From positions 1 through 34,264 of the forward strand of contig JACZKP010000193.1 in assembly GCA_014860005.1 (NCBI GenBank): a stretch of 34,264 nt of DNA, written 5' to 3'. Position numbers and translations under genes: made by a program. Positions 17,060-25,567 of the stretch are shown in pieces. The first letter of the stretch is position 1. Every line of letters starts with the position of its first letter. The DNA is from Verrucomicrobiota bacterium (GTDB taxonomy: Bacteria; Verrucomicrobiota; Verrucomicrobiae; Limisphaerales; UBA11358). Under the pieces are notes generated by a model. That model was not told where the DNA came from and searched no databases. It worked only from the letters and a program-made list of their open reading frames with translations.

Positions 17060-18904
17060 ATGAAATCACAAAAGTTACTGAGGGTTGGGTTGATCGTCGC
17101 GAGCATCGCAACAGCCACGTTGCCTTTTGCAAATGCTGCGGGTGAAACGAATAATCTCACAACGCTTCGCCCGGGGCATCCACGGCTGGTTCTGCTTGCT
17201 GGCGATCTTGCGCGCATCCGGCAATTCATCGAAACCGATCCCACCGCGCGCCAGTATTACGCGCGGGTCGTCACCCAGGGCGAAGCGCTCCTGCGCCAGC
17301 CGCCGGTCGAGCGCGTGCTCATTGGCCCGCGTTTGCTGGACAAGAGCCGCACCGTGGTGGACCGCCTTTACACGCTTGGGCTGCTGCATCGGTTGGATGG
17401 GCAATCAAAGTGGCTGAACCGGGCGATCAGCGAGATGCTGGCAGTTGCCGAGTTCAAGGACTGGAATCCTTCGCACTTTCTGGATGTGGCGGAAATGACC
17501 CACGGCATGGCCATCGGCTACGATTGGTTGTACGACGCGCTGACACCGGAACAGCGGAGGACCATTGAAACAGCCATCGTGGAAAAAGGTTTGCGCGAAG
17601 CCAGGAAAGCGCACGAGCGCAACGTGGGCTGGGCCAGGTCACCCGACAACTGGAACAACGTCTGCAATGGTGGCATCACTGTGGGCGCGCTGGCCGTAGC
17701 GGACCGCGAACCGGAACTGGCCAACTGGCTTGTTGGCCGGATGCGTGATTCAGTCCCCAAAGCGCTGGCCTCGTACGCGCCCGACGGCGCATGGCGGGAA
17801 GGGCCGGGTTATTGGGGATATGCCACGCGGTACACCGTGTATCTCCTCGCGGCTTTGGAAAGCGCGTTGGGCACAGACTTTGGTTTCGGCGCATCGCCGG
17901 GTTTGTCAGAGGCTGGTCTGCACCGGCTCCACATCGCCGGGCCAACTGGATTGTTCTTCAATTTTGCCGATTGCGGAGAATCCGCGAATGATGATCCGGT
18001 GCTCTTCTGGCTCGCGCGGCAATACAACCTGCCCGCCCTCGCTGCCGCCCAGCGACAATTTGTCGGCGAACGCGGTTCAACGCGTGACCTGATCTGGTAC
18101 GACCCGCGCGGCTCGGCGAAAGACCTCCAGCGACTGCCCTTGGACGCGCACTTCAAGAACATCCACGTCGCGGTCATGCGCTCGGCCTGGCAGAATTCAG
18201 AAGCCATCTATGTGGGATTCAAAGGTGGCGACAACAAGGCCGGTCACGCGCATCTCGACCTCGGCACGTTTGTGCTCGATGCCTTGGGAGAACGCTGGGC
18301 GGCTGAGTTAGGGGCGGACGACTACAATATGCCCGGCTATTTCGGCGGGCAGCGCTGGACTTATTATCGCTTGAAAACCGAAGGGCAGAACACGCTTACG
18401 TTGAATGGCACGAACCAGAACACCAGAGCCGCTGCCCCGATAATTCAATTTACCTCCACGAAGGACAACGCCCTGGCGGTTGCGGACCTGACGCAAGCTT
18501 ACGAGCCGGCGGGGGCGACGCGAGTCTGGCGGGGGGTCGCACTGCGCGATGGCCGCAGTCGCGTGCTGGTACAGGACGAGCTTGAATTAACCAAACCCGC
18601 TGACGTGATTTGGACGATGCATACCCAGGCAACCGTTACGACCGACGGTGCGCGCGCCACGCTACGAAAGGGCGGCCAGACCCTGGAGGCACAGTTGCTG
18701 TCGCCGGCAAATGCTCGCTTCAGTTTCGAGGAATTGGATTTGGCTCGGCCGCAGCGTCCGGCGCGCGGGATGGGTAAATTGCTCGTGCGCTTGCCGGCGC
18801 AGGAAGGCGCGGTGCGCGTCGCTGTCTTGCTGCAACCGGGTTCGGAGCGCGTTGAGGAAGTGACTCTGTCGCCGTTGGCGGAATGGGAAACGTCACATCC
18901 GTAG
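17060..18904 (+). CDS. Heparinase II/III-like secreted protein
   Basis: A 614-aa protein with a signal peptide (about residues 1-26, ending FANAAG). The first 330 residues are alpha-helical and resemble the alpha/alpha-toroid of polysaccharide lyases, with SHFLDVAEMTHGMAIGYDWL and NNVCNGGITVGALA. The second half carries the heparinase II/III beta-sandwich signature around FKGGDNKAGHAHLDLGTFVL (His396, His398), followed by WTYYRLKTEGQNTLTLNG. Related enzymes degrade acidic polysaccharides such as glycosaminoglycans or alginate; substrate specificity cannot be assigned. The Met at 17060 begins the signal peptide; an upstream Met at 17012 would add 16 residues. Its last 12 bases overlap the convergent uppP gene. 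Confidence 0.83.
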   Translation: MKSQKLLRVGLIVASIATATLPFANAAGETNNLTTLRPGHPRLVLLAGDLARIRQFIETDPTARQYYARVVTQGEALLRQPPVERVLIGPRLLDKSRTVVDRLYTLGLLHRLDGQSKWLNRAISEMLAVAEFKDWNPSHFLDVAEMTHGMAIGYDWLYDALTPEQRRTIETAIVEKGLREARKAHERNVGWARSPDNWNNVCNGGITVGALAVADREPELANWLVGRMRDSVPKALASYAPDGAWREGPGYWGYATRYTVYLLAALESALGTDFGFGASPGLSEAGLHRLHIAGPTGLFFNFADCGESANDDPVLFWLARQYNLPALAAAQRQFVGERGSTRDLIWYDPRGSAKDLQRLPLDAHFKNIHVAVMRSAWQNSEAIYVGFKGGDNKAGHAHLDLGTFVLDALGERWAAELGADDYNMPGYFGGQRWTYYRLKTEGQNTLTLNGTNQNTRAAAPIIQFTSTKDNALAVADLTQAYEPAGATRVWRGVALRDGRSRVLVQDELELTKPADVIWTMHTQATVTTDGARATLRKGGQTLEAQLLSPANARFSFEELDLARPQRPARGMGKLLVRLPAQEGAVRVAVLLQPGSERVEEVTLSPLAEWETSHP

Positions 18905-19684
18905 CACCAGCAGAATTAGAATCCCCAGTCCGATCCGGTACCAACCGAATGCCTCAAACGTGTGGGTTTGGATATAGCGCAGCAGCCACTTCACGGCGAT
19001 GAAGGAAACGACGGCGGCAACCACCGACCCCAGCAACAGCAGTCCCCAGTCCTCGCCGGGGGCGTCGCCGGTCTGTCGCAACTCTTTGAATATTTTCAAT
19101 CCTCCCGCCGCGAGCATGGTGGGAATGCCGACCAGGAAGGAGAACTCGGTTGCCGCGGGCCGGCTCAGACCCAGCATCAACGCCAGCAGAATGGTCGAGC
19201 CGGAGCGCGAGGTGCCCGGAAAGATTGCGGCCAGCAATTGCCCCAGTCCGACGGCAATCACGACGTGCCAGCCAATGTCGTCGCGCAACGGTTTTCCTTT
19301 CAGCCAGCGCTCCACCACGATGAACAGAATCCCGCCAATCAACAGCGCCAGAGCCACGGGCAGGGTTTCCTCCGGCAACATGAAATTCATTTGCTCCAGC
19401 ATCAAGCCGCCCACGCCGGTCAAACCAAACGCGACGAGGATTTTCAGCAGGTAATCGCGGGTGTTCGCCTCGCGCCACCGGAAAACGAATTGCTTAAGGC
19501 GTTCCGGAAAGAGCGGCAGCACGGCGAGCACGGCGCCGCACTGGATAACGATGTTAAAAAGGTCGCTCTGCCGCAAGCCGAGGCCCTGTTGGGCCAGCAA
19601 TAAATGACCGGTGGAAGACACCGGCAGAAACTCGGTGATGCCCTCAATGATTCCCAATAAAATGACCGCAATCCAGTCTGGCAT
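18893..19684 (-). CDS. uppP: Undecaprenyl-diphosphatase
   Basis: A 263-aa integral membrane enzyme of the UppP/BacA family at its usual length. It dephosphorylates undecaprenyl diphosphate to recycle the lipid carrier used for peptidoglycan and polysaccharide assembly, and overexpression causes bacitracin resistance in other bacteria. Both signatures are intact: EGITEFLPVSSTGH (residues 14-27) and PGTSRSGSTI (156-165). The hydrophobic segments fit the family topology. The gene is convergent with the heparinase-like gene, overlapping it by 12 bp. Confidence 0.96.
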   Translation of the reverse strand: MPDWIAVILLGIIEGITEFLPVSSTGHLLLAQQGLGLRQSDLFNIVIQCGAVLAVLPLFPERLKQFVFRWREANTRDYLLKILVAFGLTGVGGLMLEQMNFMLPEETLPVALALLIGGILFIVVERWLKGKPLRDDIGWHVVIAVGLGQLLAAIFPGTSRSGSTILLALMLGLSRPAATEFSFLVGIPTMLAAGGLKIFKELRQTGDAPGEDWGLLLLGSVVAAVVSFIAVKWLLRYIQTHTFEAFGWYRIGLGILILLVLRM

Positions 19685-19773
19685 GAATCGTTAGGTAAAA
19701 TGGCGCCGGCAATGACAGTCAGTAGCAGCCGTCGCGTATTATGCGTGCGCTGAATTATGACGGCAACGTAGCG

Positions 19774-20181
19774 CTACTTGCTCTTCTTGCCGAAGAACGA
19801 TTCGAGCGGCGACTTGGATTCTTCTTCGTGCTGGCGGACTTTGAGTTGGCCGAGAATGGAGTGCCAGCCGATGTAGATCTTGTGCCACTGGTTTTCAACG
19901 TTGCGGAGCGCGCCTTCGCTCATTTCGCTGAGGTAGCGGAGCGAGGGCGAGTTCCCAATCAGGGCATGGACTTCCTCCTTGGTGGGAGAGGCGATTTCTA
20001 CAGCGGCCAGGATCAGTTCGAGTTCCTGGACCAGGATGCTCTTAATTTCGAGAAACTGGTTCTCGTCTTCAGGGCCGAATTTCTTGGCGCGCGCCTGGTT
20101 GACGAAGTTGTTGAATTGCTTCCAGCACTCCAGGTAATTCTCCATCTGCTGGATGAGGGGTTCCAATTTCTTGTTGCTCAT
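19774..20181 (-). CDS. Conserved-looking hypothetical helical protein
   Basis: A 135-aa soluble protein, mostly predicted helix, that I do not recognise. The N-terminus is MSNKKLEPLIQQMENYLECW, the middle has LEIKSILVQELELILAAVE, and it ends with a lysine-rich FFGKKSK. The frame extends upstream, but the ATG at 20181 sits 13 bp after the stop of the next minus-strand gene (20195), so the three minus-strand genes 21567-19774 form a tight unit. That context next to an MglA/roadblock cluster suggests an accessory part of the same signalling system. No catalytic residues or membrane segments are visible. Confidence 0.65.
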   Translation of the reverse strand: MSNKKLEPLIQQMENYLECWKQFNNFVNQARAKKFGPEDENQFLEIKSILVQELELILAAVEIASPTKEEVHALIGNSPSLRYLSEMSEGALRNVENQWHKIYIGWHSILGQLKVRQHEEESKSPLESFFGKKSK

Positions 20182-20194
20182 AAGTTCGGGGGAG

Positions 20195-20503
20195 TCAGGG
20201 TTGCTTGACCGGGCCGGTGAGGGTTTGGAGCGCCAGATAAACAATGGCGCCGCCGCGCAACTCGCGCGCGGTGATTCTCAGGGCGGGATAACACACGATC
20301 AATTCAGCCAGCGGAATCTGGGCGGCCTGCGCCTCGTGAAAAGTGCTCAAGACATGGCGGCCAATTTCCGAAACCAACTCGGTCGGAAAGGTGGACGGCA
20401 GCGTCGTCACCACCACCCGGCCACTGCGATCCAGCGTGAAGCTGCCCGAGGTCAGGCGCAACAGCGAAGGCACGGGTTTGGAAAACAGGTTCAGGAACCC
20501 CAT
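20195..20503 (-). CDS. Small roadblock/LC7-like protein (tentative)
   Basis: A 102-aa protein without a clear family match. The order of predicted strands and helices, FTLDRSGRVVVTTLP, then a helix FPTELVSEIGRHVLSTFHEA, then LAELIVCYPALRITARELRG and GAIVYLALQ, fits the core of the roadblock/LC7 fold seen in MglB proteins. This is inference from pattern, not from a signature motif. It begins inside the 3' end of the response regulator gene, with a 13-bp overlap, so it is translationally linked to it. The helical protein gene follows 13 bp later. It may bind the MglA-type GTPase encoded nearby. Confidence 0.6.
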   Translation of the reverse strand: MGFLNLFSKPVPSLLRLTSGSFTLDRSGRVVVTTLPSTFPTELVSEIGRHVLSTFHEAQAAQIPLAELIVCYPALRITARELRGGAIVYLALQTLTGPVKQP

Positions 20504-21567
20504 AACGCCAGAATTTTTCTCATGCGATCATGGAGGGCATCCGCCGAGAGCGACTGCACCCAGCCCACACACAATTCAGCGTCACCCTGCTCGGCAAGAG
20601 CCACGTGCCGCTGCAAACCGATGCCGTGGATTTGTTCGACGGGGCCCGCCTGCAGACGTTCCCCCAGGGCGCGGAACCGGTCCAGACTTGCGTGCGTCCA
20701 GGTGGCCAACCGATGGGCATTTTCCAGGCCGCGCGACTCGAACTTGGCGGGGTCGGCGGTTTTGACAGCCAGGACAAATTCGACGCCGTCTACCTGCGCC
20801 AAAGCGCTCAAGCCAGTGACGGGAACATTCGGCGTCTCCCCTTCGGCCTGGGGCGGCGAGGCGTCGCTGTGCCGGGATTCGTCTATCGCCTGGGCGGTTT
20901 CCAGCAACAACGCATTGTAGGATTTGAAAATGGTCTGCGGGCGGTTCGCCTCGGCCGGCAGGGATTCAAAATTACCTGCTTTCCAGGCCAGGATTTTTTG
21001 AAATGCTTCCTCGCCACGCGCCCCGTCGGTTTCCGCGTCAATCACCTCGCCGTCATTGATCCAGATGCGGCCGGAGAGGGGGCCGTTGGTGATGCGCAGC
21101 AGGGAGGAGCTTTGGGAAATGCACTCCAACTGCACGATGTCCACGAGACTCTTGCTTTGCACGCCCCGGAATCCGGCCTCCACTTCGCGCCCCAGCAATG
21201 ACTCGATGCAGTCAAGAAACAGCTTGATCTCTTCCTCCGATCCTGGCTTCTGCCAGAACAAATCCACCCCTAGGGCATAAACCCGCGAACGGAATTGCTC
21301 CTCGGCCACGGAGGTCAGCACCACGGTGCGCAGTTCGGGGTGTTTGCGCCGTACAATGGACAACACCTGCAGGCCGTCCATCTTCGGCATCTTCAAATCC
21401 GTGATCAGCAGGCTGAAGGGTTCGCCCTCCAGCATGGCGATCGCCCGCGCACCCGACGAAGCGGTACGGATCTCCGGCCGGCTCGGAAGCTGGCCGAGAA
21501 TCTCGCGGTAAACATCCAGCAAATCTGGATCATCATCCAGCAGCAGGATTTTGTGGCGTGTTTCCAT
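20491..21567 (-). CDS. Response regulator with PATAN (DUF4388) and roadblock-like domains
   Basis: A 358-aa protein in three parts. Residues 5-125 are a receiver domain with the acidic pocket LLLDDDPD (Asp11-13), the phospho-acceptor Asp57 in LLITDLKMPKMDG, Thr85 and Lys107. Residues about 132-225 look like a DUF4388/PATAN domain: LVDIVQLECISQSSSLLRIT, then GRIWINDGEVIDAETDGARG and GEEAFQKILAWKAGNFE. Residues about 250-358 resemble a roadblock/LC7 domain (LSALAQVDGVEFVLAVKTAD at its start). No DNA-binding domain is seen, so output is probably through protein contacts. No histidine kinase gene lies in the window. It heads a minus-strand unit with two small genes and faces away from the MglA locus. 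Confidence 0.82.
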   Translation of the reverse strand: METRHKILLLDDDPDLLDVYREILGQLPSRPEIRTASSGARAIAMLEGEPFSLLITDLKMPKMDGLQVLSIVRRKHPELRTVVLTSVAEEQFRSRVYALGVDLFWQKPGSEEEIKLFLDCIESLLGREVEAGFRGVQSKSLVDIVQLECISQSSSLLRITNGPLSGRIWINDGEVIDAETDGARGEEAFQKILAWKAGNFESLPAEANRPQTIFKSYNALLLETAQAIDESRHSDASPPQAEGETPNVPVTGLSALAQVDGVEFVLAVKTADPAKFESRGLENAHRLATWTHASLDRFRALGERLQAGPVEQIHGIGLQRHVALAEQGDAELCVGWVQSLSADALHDRMRKILALWGS

Positions 21568-22064
21568 TTCTGATGCTTCAACGGCTAACCCGCGTGTCCG
21601 GTAAACTCAAGCTCGAATGCGAAGGGCCTTCGGCACGCTTAAAGCAAATGGTATTCCCGCGAACAACCGCCGCGAGTTTTTACCGCTCAATTCCGCGCGC
21701 CCGCTGTGTCAGACCAACCCGTGCTACTCGGGCGGATTCTTCCCTAGAATCACGCACACGTCGAGCAACAATATGGACAACCAGTCCACCGATGAGACAA
21801 CCTGACGTAGCTCCGTATCGGCTCAAAAGAACCAGAGTTCCCGTTTGCCCGGCCCATGATCCTCAAGCCGCGCGGCAACTCTCCTCACTGGCACGGTATC
21901 TGCGAGAACCCGCTCAAAGTTCTGACAAGACAAAGACCAATATATGAATCGTATTTCGACCATCGCGCCATGCAAGTGCTCCCACGGGAAGGCCTGCATG
22001 CCCCATGCTGGTCGTTCCACTACCGGTCTCGATTTTGAGGCAGGCCTTAAATGATGTACCGACC
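21568..22064. other. Divergent intergenic region, no gene recognised
   Basis: About 500 bp between the divergent response regulator and roadblock-fusion genes. The frames that are open here have poor composition for protein and no motif. It should carry promoters for both directions of the MglA/roadblock module. I saw no tRNA, riboswitch or repeat that I could support. Confidence 0.5.
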
Positions 22065-23792
22065 ATGAGCGCTACCACTGACGGAGGAAAGTCCAAATTC
22101 ATCGGATTCTTAAGAGGAATCTTCCGCAAGTCGGAGGCCAGCGAGTTGCCGTCCGACTCATCCACCAGCGGCGTACCGCCGGTGATGTCATCCCCCATCA
22201 GTTCAACCTCGGTTCGAGCTACAGTCTCAAGCAACGGCAACGGCAACGGCAAGTTCGGCGGAAATGGCAATGGGGCCGGCTCGCACGCCTCGCGGCGCAA
22301 TGTCGCCACCGTGCCTGTTTCACTGTCGGCGATTCTTGCCGGTCTGCCCTTAGAATTGCGCGCCAAGGTCAAGGAAACCGAGGTCAGTGATCTCACCATT
22401 TCCGTGCCACTTGATCGCATCCTTTCCCAACTGGCCCAAGGCACCGTCAAGCTTCCTTTCGGCGAGATTCGTCTGGCGGCGCAACATGTGTTTGACGGCA
22501 GCACGGATGGCGACCGTGTTCCTGTGGCTTTGCCGCTTGGTGAGATTCTTTCCCAGATCAATCCCGCTTTGCTCGTACGTCGTACTGCGCAGAAACACGT
22601 TGAGGTGCCCGCGGATATTGTCAGTCCGTTTGACGCGAAGGGAGAGGGATTAGTTTTTTCGGTGGGGAACGCAAAGCCGGTGACACCCGCTGCACCGCGC
22701 CAAGCTGCGCCCGCGCCGGCAACCCCGGCGCGCGGCTCAATTTCATCCGTGCCTGCGCCCACGCCTCCGACCGCGTCAGCGCCGGTTCAGATGCCTAAGA
22801 TCAATGGAGCACTACCGCCGGTCGCTCCGGCGTCGCCTATTGCTCCCGCAACGCCCATCCGCATGCCCGCCCAGCCGGCCGCCGCAGTTCCGGCTCCCAG
22901 GCCTTCCCCGCCGCCGGCCGCAGATGCGGGATCCTTGGCGGTCCCGCTCAAGAGCCTCGCCGAAGGCTGGCCGGAACCAGTGCGACAGGAGATCGTGCAA
23001 TCAAACTTGGTGGATGCACGGCTGGCTGTTCCCTGTGACTTGATCGAAGCTGCGCTCAAACGTGGTCGAGCGGCGTTTCCCTGGAAAACCCTGCGCTCCT
23101 GGATTTCTCCCGCGCCGATGCCGTCAGTTTCAACTCAGGACAACACTGAATTGGAACTGCCCTTGAAGGTTATTGCCCCGCTGTTCCTGGCGCGACAAAA
23201 GGCTGCGGCCAAACCGCATCAGAAGGTGACGCTCGACGACGGCATCCCCAATCTGTTCTTCGGCTTTCCCAAGCCGGAAACACCTCTGCAGGCAATCACG
23301 TCCACACCTGGTACCGCGGCGGGGCCGATTAACAAGCCGGTGGACACGAACTATTACGTTTGGGATGACCAATCGGATAAGGCCCGATTTGACGACACCG
23401 AGTACAAACGCAAGATGCCGTCAGGCACCGAGTTCGTTGCCCGCTACGCCACGCCGAACGAAATCGTCTCCCGGGCCGCGGCGCTGGACGGGGTGGCGGG
23501 CGCGCTGATTGCGCTGCCGGACGGGTTGATGGTGGCGAGCCGCATTCCGGCGGAGTTGAACGGTGATACCCTCGCTGCTTTCCTGCCTCAGATCTTTGCC
23601 AAGGTCAACCAGTGTACCAAGGAACTGCGCATGGGCGAATTGAACAATCTCAATTTCACGGTCGGCAACGTGCCTTGGAAGATCTTCCGGGTGAATGCCA
23701 TTTTCTTTGCCGCCTTCGGACGTGTTTCCGAGGGGTTGCCCACGGCGCAGTTGGCGGCGCTCGCGTCCGAACTCGATCGAAAAAACAAGTAA
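22065..23792 (+). CDS. Large roadblock/LC7 protein with duplicated unknown domain
   Basis: A 575-aa cytosolic-looking protein. Residues 1-80 are low complexity (Ser, Asn and Gly rich). A region of short related segments at about 82-187 (VPVSLSAILAGLPLELRA, then ISVPLDRILSQLAQG, then VALPLGEILSQINPALL) recurs at about 290-385 (LAVPLKSLAEGWPEPVRQ, then LAVPCDLIEAALKRG, then LELPLKVIAPLFLARQ), separated by a Pro/Ala linker of about 85 residues. I do not recognise this duplicated unit. Residues 455-575 form a C-terminal roadblock/LC7 domain (LDGVAGALIALPDGLMVASR). The MglA gene starts 7 bp downstream. The start at 22065 was chosen over an upstream Met at 22005 because the extra residues look non-coding. 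Confidence 0.75.
   Translation: MSATTDGGKSKFIGFLRGIFRKSEASELPSDSSTSGVPPVMSSPISSTSVRATVSSNGNGNGKFGGNGNGAGSHASRRNVATVPVSLSAILAGLPLELRAKVKETEVSDLTISVPLDRILSQLAQGTVKLPFGEIRLAAQHVFDGSTDGDRVPVALPLGEILSQINPALLVRRTAQKHVEVPADIVSPFDAKGEGLVFSVGNAKPVTPAAPRQAAPAPATPARGSISSVPAPTPPTASAPVQMPKINGALPPVAPASPIAPATPIRMPAQPAAAVPAPRPSPPPAADAGSLAVPLKSLAEGWPEPVRQEIVQSNLVDARLAVPCDLIEAALKRGRAAFPWKTLRSWISPAPMPSVSTQDNTELELPLKVIAPLFLARQKAAAKPHQKVTLDDGIPNLFFGFPKPETPLQAITSTPGTAAGPINKPVDTNYYVWDDQSDKARFDDTEYKRKMPSGTEFVARYATPNEIVSRAAALDGVAGALIALPDGLMVASRIPAELNGDTLAAFLPQIFAKVNQCTKELRMGELNNLNFTVGNVPWKIFRVNAIFFAAFGRVSEGLPTAQLAALASELDRKNK
22229..22274 (+). repeat. GGCAAC hexanucleotide run inside the roadblock gene
   Basis: Repeated GGCAAC and near copies encode Asn-Gly dipeptides at residues 57-70 of the 575-aa protein. 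It is in frame and is probably a flexible linker that can vary in length. Confidence 0.6.
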
Positions 23793-23799
23793 GGATTAT

Positions 23800-24414
23800 A
23801 TGGCCATCATCAATCAAGCCACCAAGGAACTGCAGGTCAAAATCGTGTATTACGGCCCCGCCATGGGCGGCAAGACGACCAACCTCGTGCAGGTGCATGA
23901 CCACGTGCAAACCGCCGCCGGCAACAAGGGCAAGCTGGTGTCGCTGGCCACCAGTTCGGATCGCACCCTGTTCTTCGACTTTCTGCCCATCGAAGCCATG
24001 TCCATCAAGGGTTTCAAAACCAAGTTCCAGCTCTACACCGTGCCCGGCCAGGTGATTTACAACACCACGCGCCAACTCGTGCTCCGCGGGGTGGACGGCA
24101 TCGTGTTCGTGGCTGACTCGCAGTACGAAAAGATGCAGGAGAATGTCGAGAGTTTTCAGAATCTCATGGACAATCTCAAGAGTCTCAAGCTCAACCTGGA
24201 AGAAATCCCCTACGTGCTGCAATACAACAAGCGCGATCTCCCCAATGCCGCCCCGGTGGAGTATCTGGAATTCCTCCTCAACAACCGCGAAATCCAGGTG
24301 CCCTCCTTCAGTTCCGTGGCCCACAAGTGCGAAGGCGTGTTTGAATCCCTGAACATGATCACCCGCCTGCTGCTCAACAAGTTCATCAATCAAAGCGTGC
24401 CTCAGTACGCATGA
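23800..24414 (+). CDS. MglA-type small Ras-like GTPase
   Basis: A 204-aa GTPase of the MglA family. The P-loop is GPAMGGKTTN (residues 19-28). The switch II region is YTVPGQVIYNTTR, with TVPGQ (80-84) in place of the eukaryotic DTAGQ, as is usual in MglA. LRGVDGIVFVADSQ follows, and the guanine-specificity motif is NKRD (143-146). In Myxococcus and Bdellovibrio, MglA directs cell polarity and motility with the GAP MglB. The role here is unknown because no pilus or motility gene is in the window. The gene sits between two roadblock genes, 7 bp after the first and 1 bp before the second, clearly one operon. The ATG at 23800 gives the family length. Confidence 0.95.
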   Translation: MAIINQATKELQVKIVYYGPAMGGKTTNLVQVHDHVQTAAGNKGKLVSLATSSDRTLFFDFLPIEAMSIKGFKTKFQLYTVPGQVIYNTTRQLVLRGVDGIVFVADSQYEKMQENVESFQNLMDNLKSLKLNLEEIPYVLQYNKRDLPNAAPVEYLEFLLNNREIQVPSFSSVAHKCEGVFESLNMITRLLLNKFINQSVPQYA

Positions 24415-24415
24415 C

Positions 24416-24895
24416 ATGGCTACCCTGCCACAACTCCTCGAGGAAGACATCCACTTGCTCGATGATGTGCTGCGCGATTTCCTGCGGCATACCGATGCTC
24501 TGACAGCCCTGATTATTGACAAGGGCGGTTTCCTCATCACCCATCAGGGAGATTCGCGGCAGTTCGACCTGACCACCATTGGCGCCCTGGCTTCCGGTGC
24601 GTTTCTGGCGAATCAGACCATTGCCGGTCTCGTCAACGAGGAAAGCTTCGACAGCGTGTATCAGCAGGGGGAAACCGTCAGCATGTTTGTGACAAATGTG
24701 GACGAACAAACCCTGCTGGTGGTGATTTTCAAGGCGCAGATTGGTGTGGGAGTGGTCAAGTATTACGCCAACTCAGCCCGCGAACAGATTGCCGCGCAAC
24801 TCAAAGTTGCGCAAGACCGCGACCCCGATGGCGGTCTGGACCTTTCCATTCTGAATCTCGCCGACACCAGCGGTGTTTTCAAACGCAAGGTGTGA
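24416..24895 (+). CDS. MglB-like roadblock/LC7 protein
   Basis: A 159-aa protein with a roadblock/LC7 fold. LLEEDIHLLDDVLRDFLRHT forms the first helix, LTALIIDKGGFLITHQGD the first strands, then LTTIGALASGAFLANQTIAG the central helix, and TLLVVIFKAQIGVGVVKYYA the later strands and helix. This is the family of MglB, which binds and activates the GTPase of MglA. It starts 1 bp after the MglA stop, so the pairing is certain from context, while the GAP activity is inferred. The C-terminal tail of about 25 residues is polar. It is the last gene of the three-gene operon. Confidence 0.85.
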   Translation: MATLPQLLEEDIHLLDDVLRDFLRHTDALTALIIDKGGFLITHQGDSRQFDLTTIGALASGAFLANQTIAGLVNEESFDSVYQQGETVSMFVTNVDEQTLLVVIFKAQIGVGVVKYYANSAREQIAAQLKVAQDRDPDGGLDLSILNLADTSGVFKRKV

Positions 24896-24940
24896 CCGGT
24901 CGCGAAGGGTCAGGCACAAGCCGCGCCCGGCGCCCACGAA

Positions 24941-25180
24941 TCACGCCAGTTTGGCGTGGCTGCCGTCACAGAACGCGCCGCTCTTCGATTGCTTGCAGCC
25001 GCACCAAGCCAATGATTTCGCGGCCATGACTTCCACCTTCGTCGGAACGAAAGCTGTGCCTTTATGGGAGCCGTCGCAGAAAGGTTGAGTCTTGGATTGG
25101 CCGCAGGCGCACCACCAGTAGTCGCCCGGCTTGGTCATCAATACAAACGGGGAACGCTGTGCGATGTTGGGCTTTGACAT
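24941..25180 (-). CDS. Dual CDGSH-type iron-sulfur protein
   Basis: A 79-aa protein with two CDGSH zinc-finger-like [2Fe-2S] motifs: CACGQSKTQPFCDGSH (Cys24, Cys26, Cys35, His39) and CGCKQSKSGAFCDGSH (Cys60, Cys62, Cys71, His75). Each CxC...CxxxH set binds one 2Fe-2S cluster with three Cys and one His. The tandem arrangement is like human CISD3 and bacterial relatives; the role is probably electron transfer or cluster handling, which is not established. The start at 25180 gives a compact protein; the frame is open 21 codons further. It is convergent with the MglB-like gene. Confidence 0.92.
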   Translation of the reverse strand: MSKPNIAQRSPFVLMTKPGDYWWCACGQSKTQPFCDGSHKGTAFVPTKVEVMAAKSLAWCGCKQSKSGAFCDGSHAKLA

Positions 25181-25278
25181 AAATTCACCCGGTCTGTTGA
25201 TGGTCTGGAGCGAACTTACGACTGACTGGCGGTGCCGACCCAAACGAAGCCGGTTTCGCTTTCAGCAAAACGGCGGGA

Positions 25279-25407
25279 TCAGGGCTTCTGTTCGGGTTCT
25301 TCATCGGAGGTTTGTTTGTCGCGGGTCAGCCACCAGACCAGCATCGCCGGGCCGAAACAAAGCGCCAAGCCAATCGGCATTGTAAAAATACTCCAGAATT
25401 TATCCAT
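25279..25407 (-). CDS. 42-aa putative membrane protein
   Basis: A short frame beginning MDKFWSIFTMPIGLALCFGP, continuing with AMLVWWLTRDK and a polar acidic tail. It has one hydrophobic segment of about 20 residues and a charged C-terminus, a typical small membrane protein design. No family is recognised. An upstream in-frame start at 25518 adds a cysteine-rich stretch that looks non-coding. It lies between the CDGSH gene and alanine dehydrogenase on the same strand. Support is only the composition, so it is tentative. Confidence 0.5.
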   Translation of the reverse strand: MDKFWSIFTMPIGLALCFGPAMLVWWLTRDKQTSDEEPEQKP

Positions 25408-25567
25408 AACAGGGCCGAAGGCTTGCCGGACTGGGGTGGGAAGTAAAGCGCAGACTTCGTTTTCAGGACACCGAAGCGCGAATTCGCGACGTTGGCAGTG
25501 TTGCCAGGATTCCCGCACTCACCTTAACCGTACCCACTGGCGCAATGCTATTGCTCTTGGCGGCCAA

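Noticed and set aside
20530..21201. Plus-strand frame (223 aa) opposite the response regulator
   Set aside because: Antisense to the receiver-PATAN protein, with no motif of its own.
21558..21947. Plus-strand 129-aa frame in the divergent intergenic region
   Set aside because: Arg/Thr/Ser-rich, begins inside the response regulator start and has no motif or ribosome binding site.
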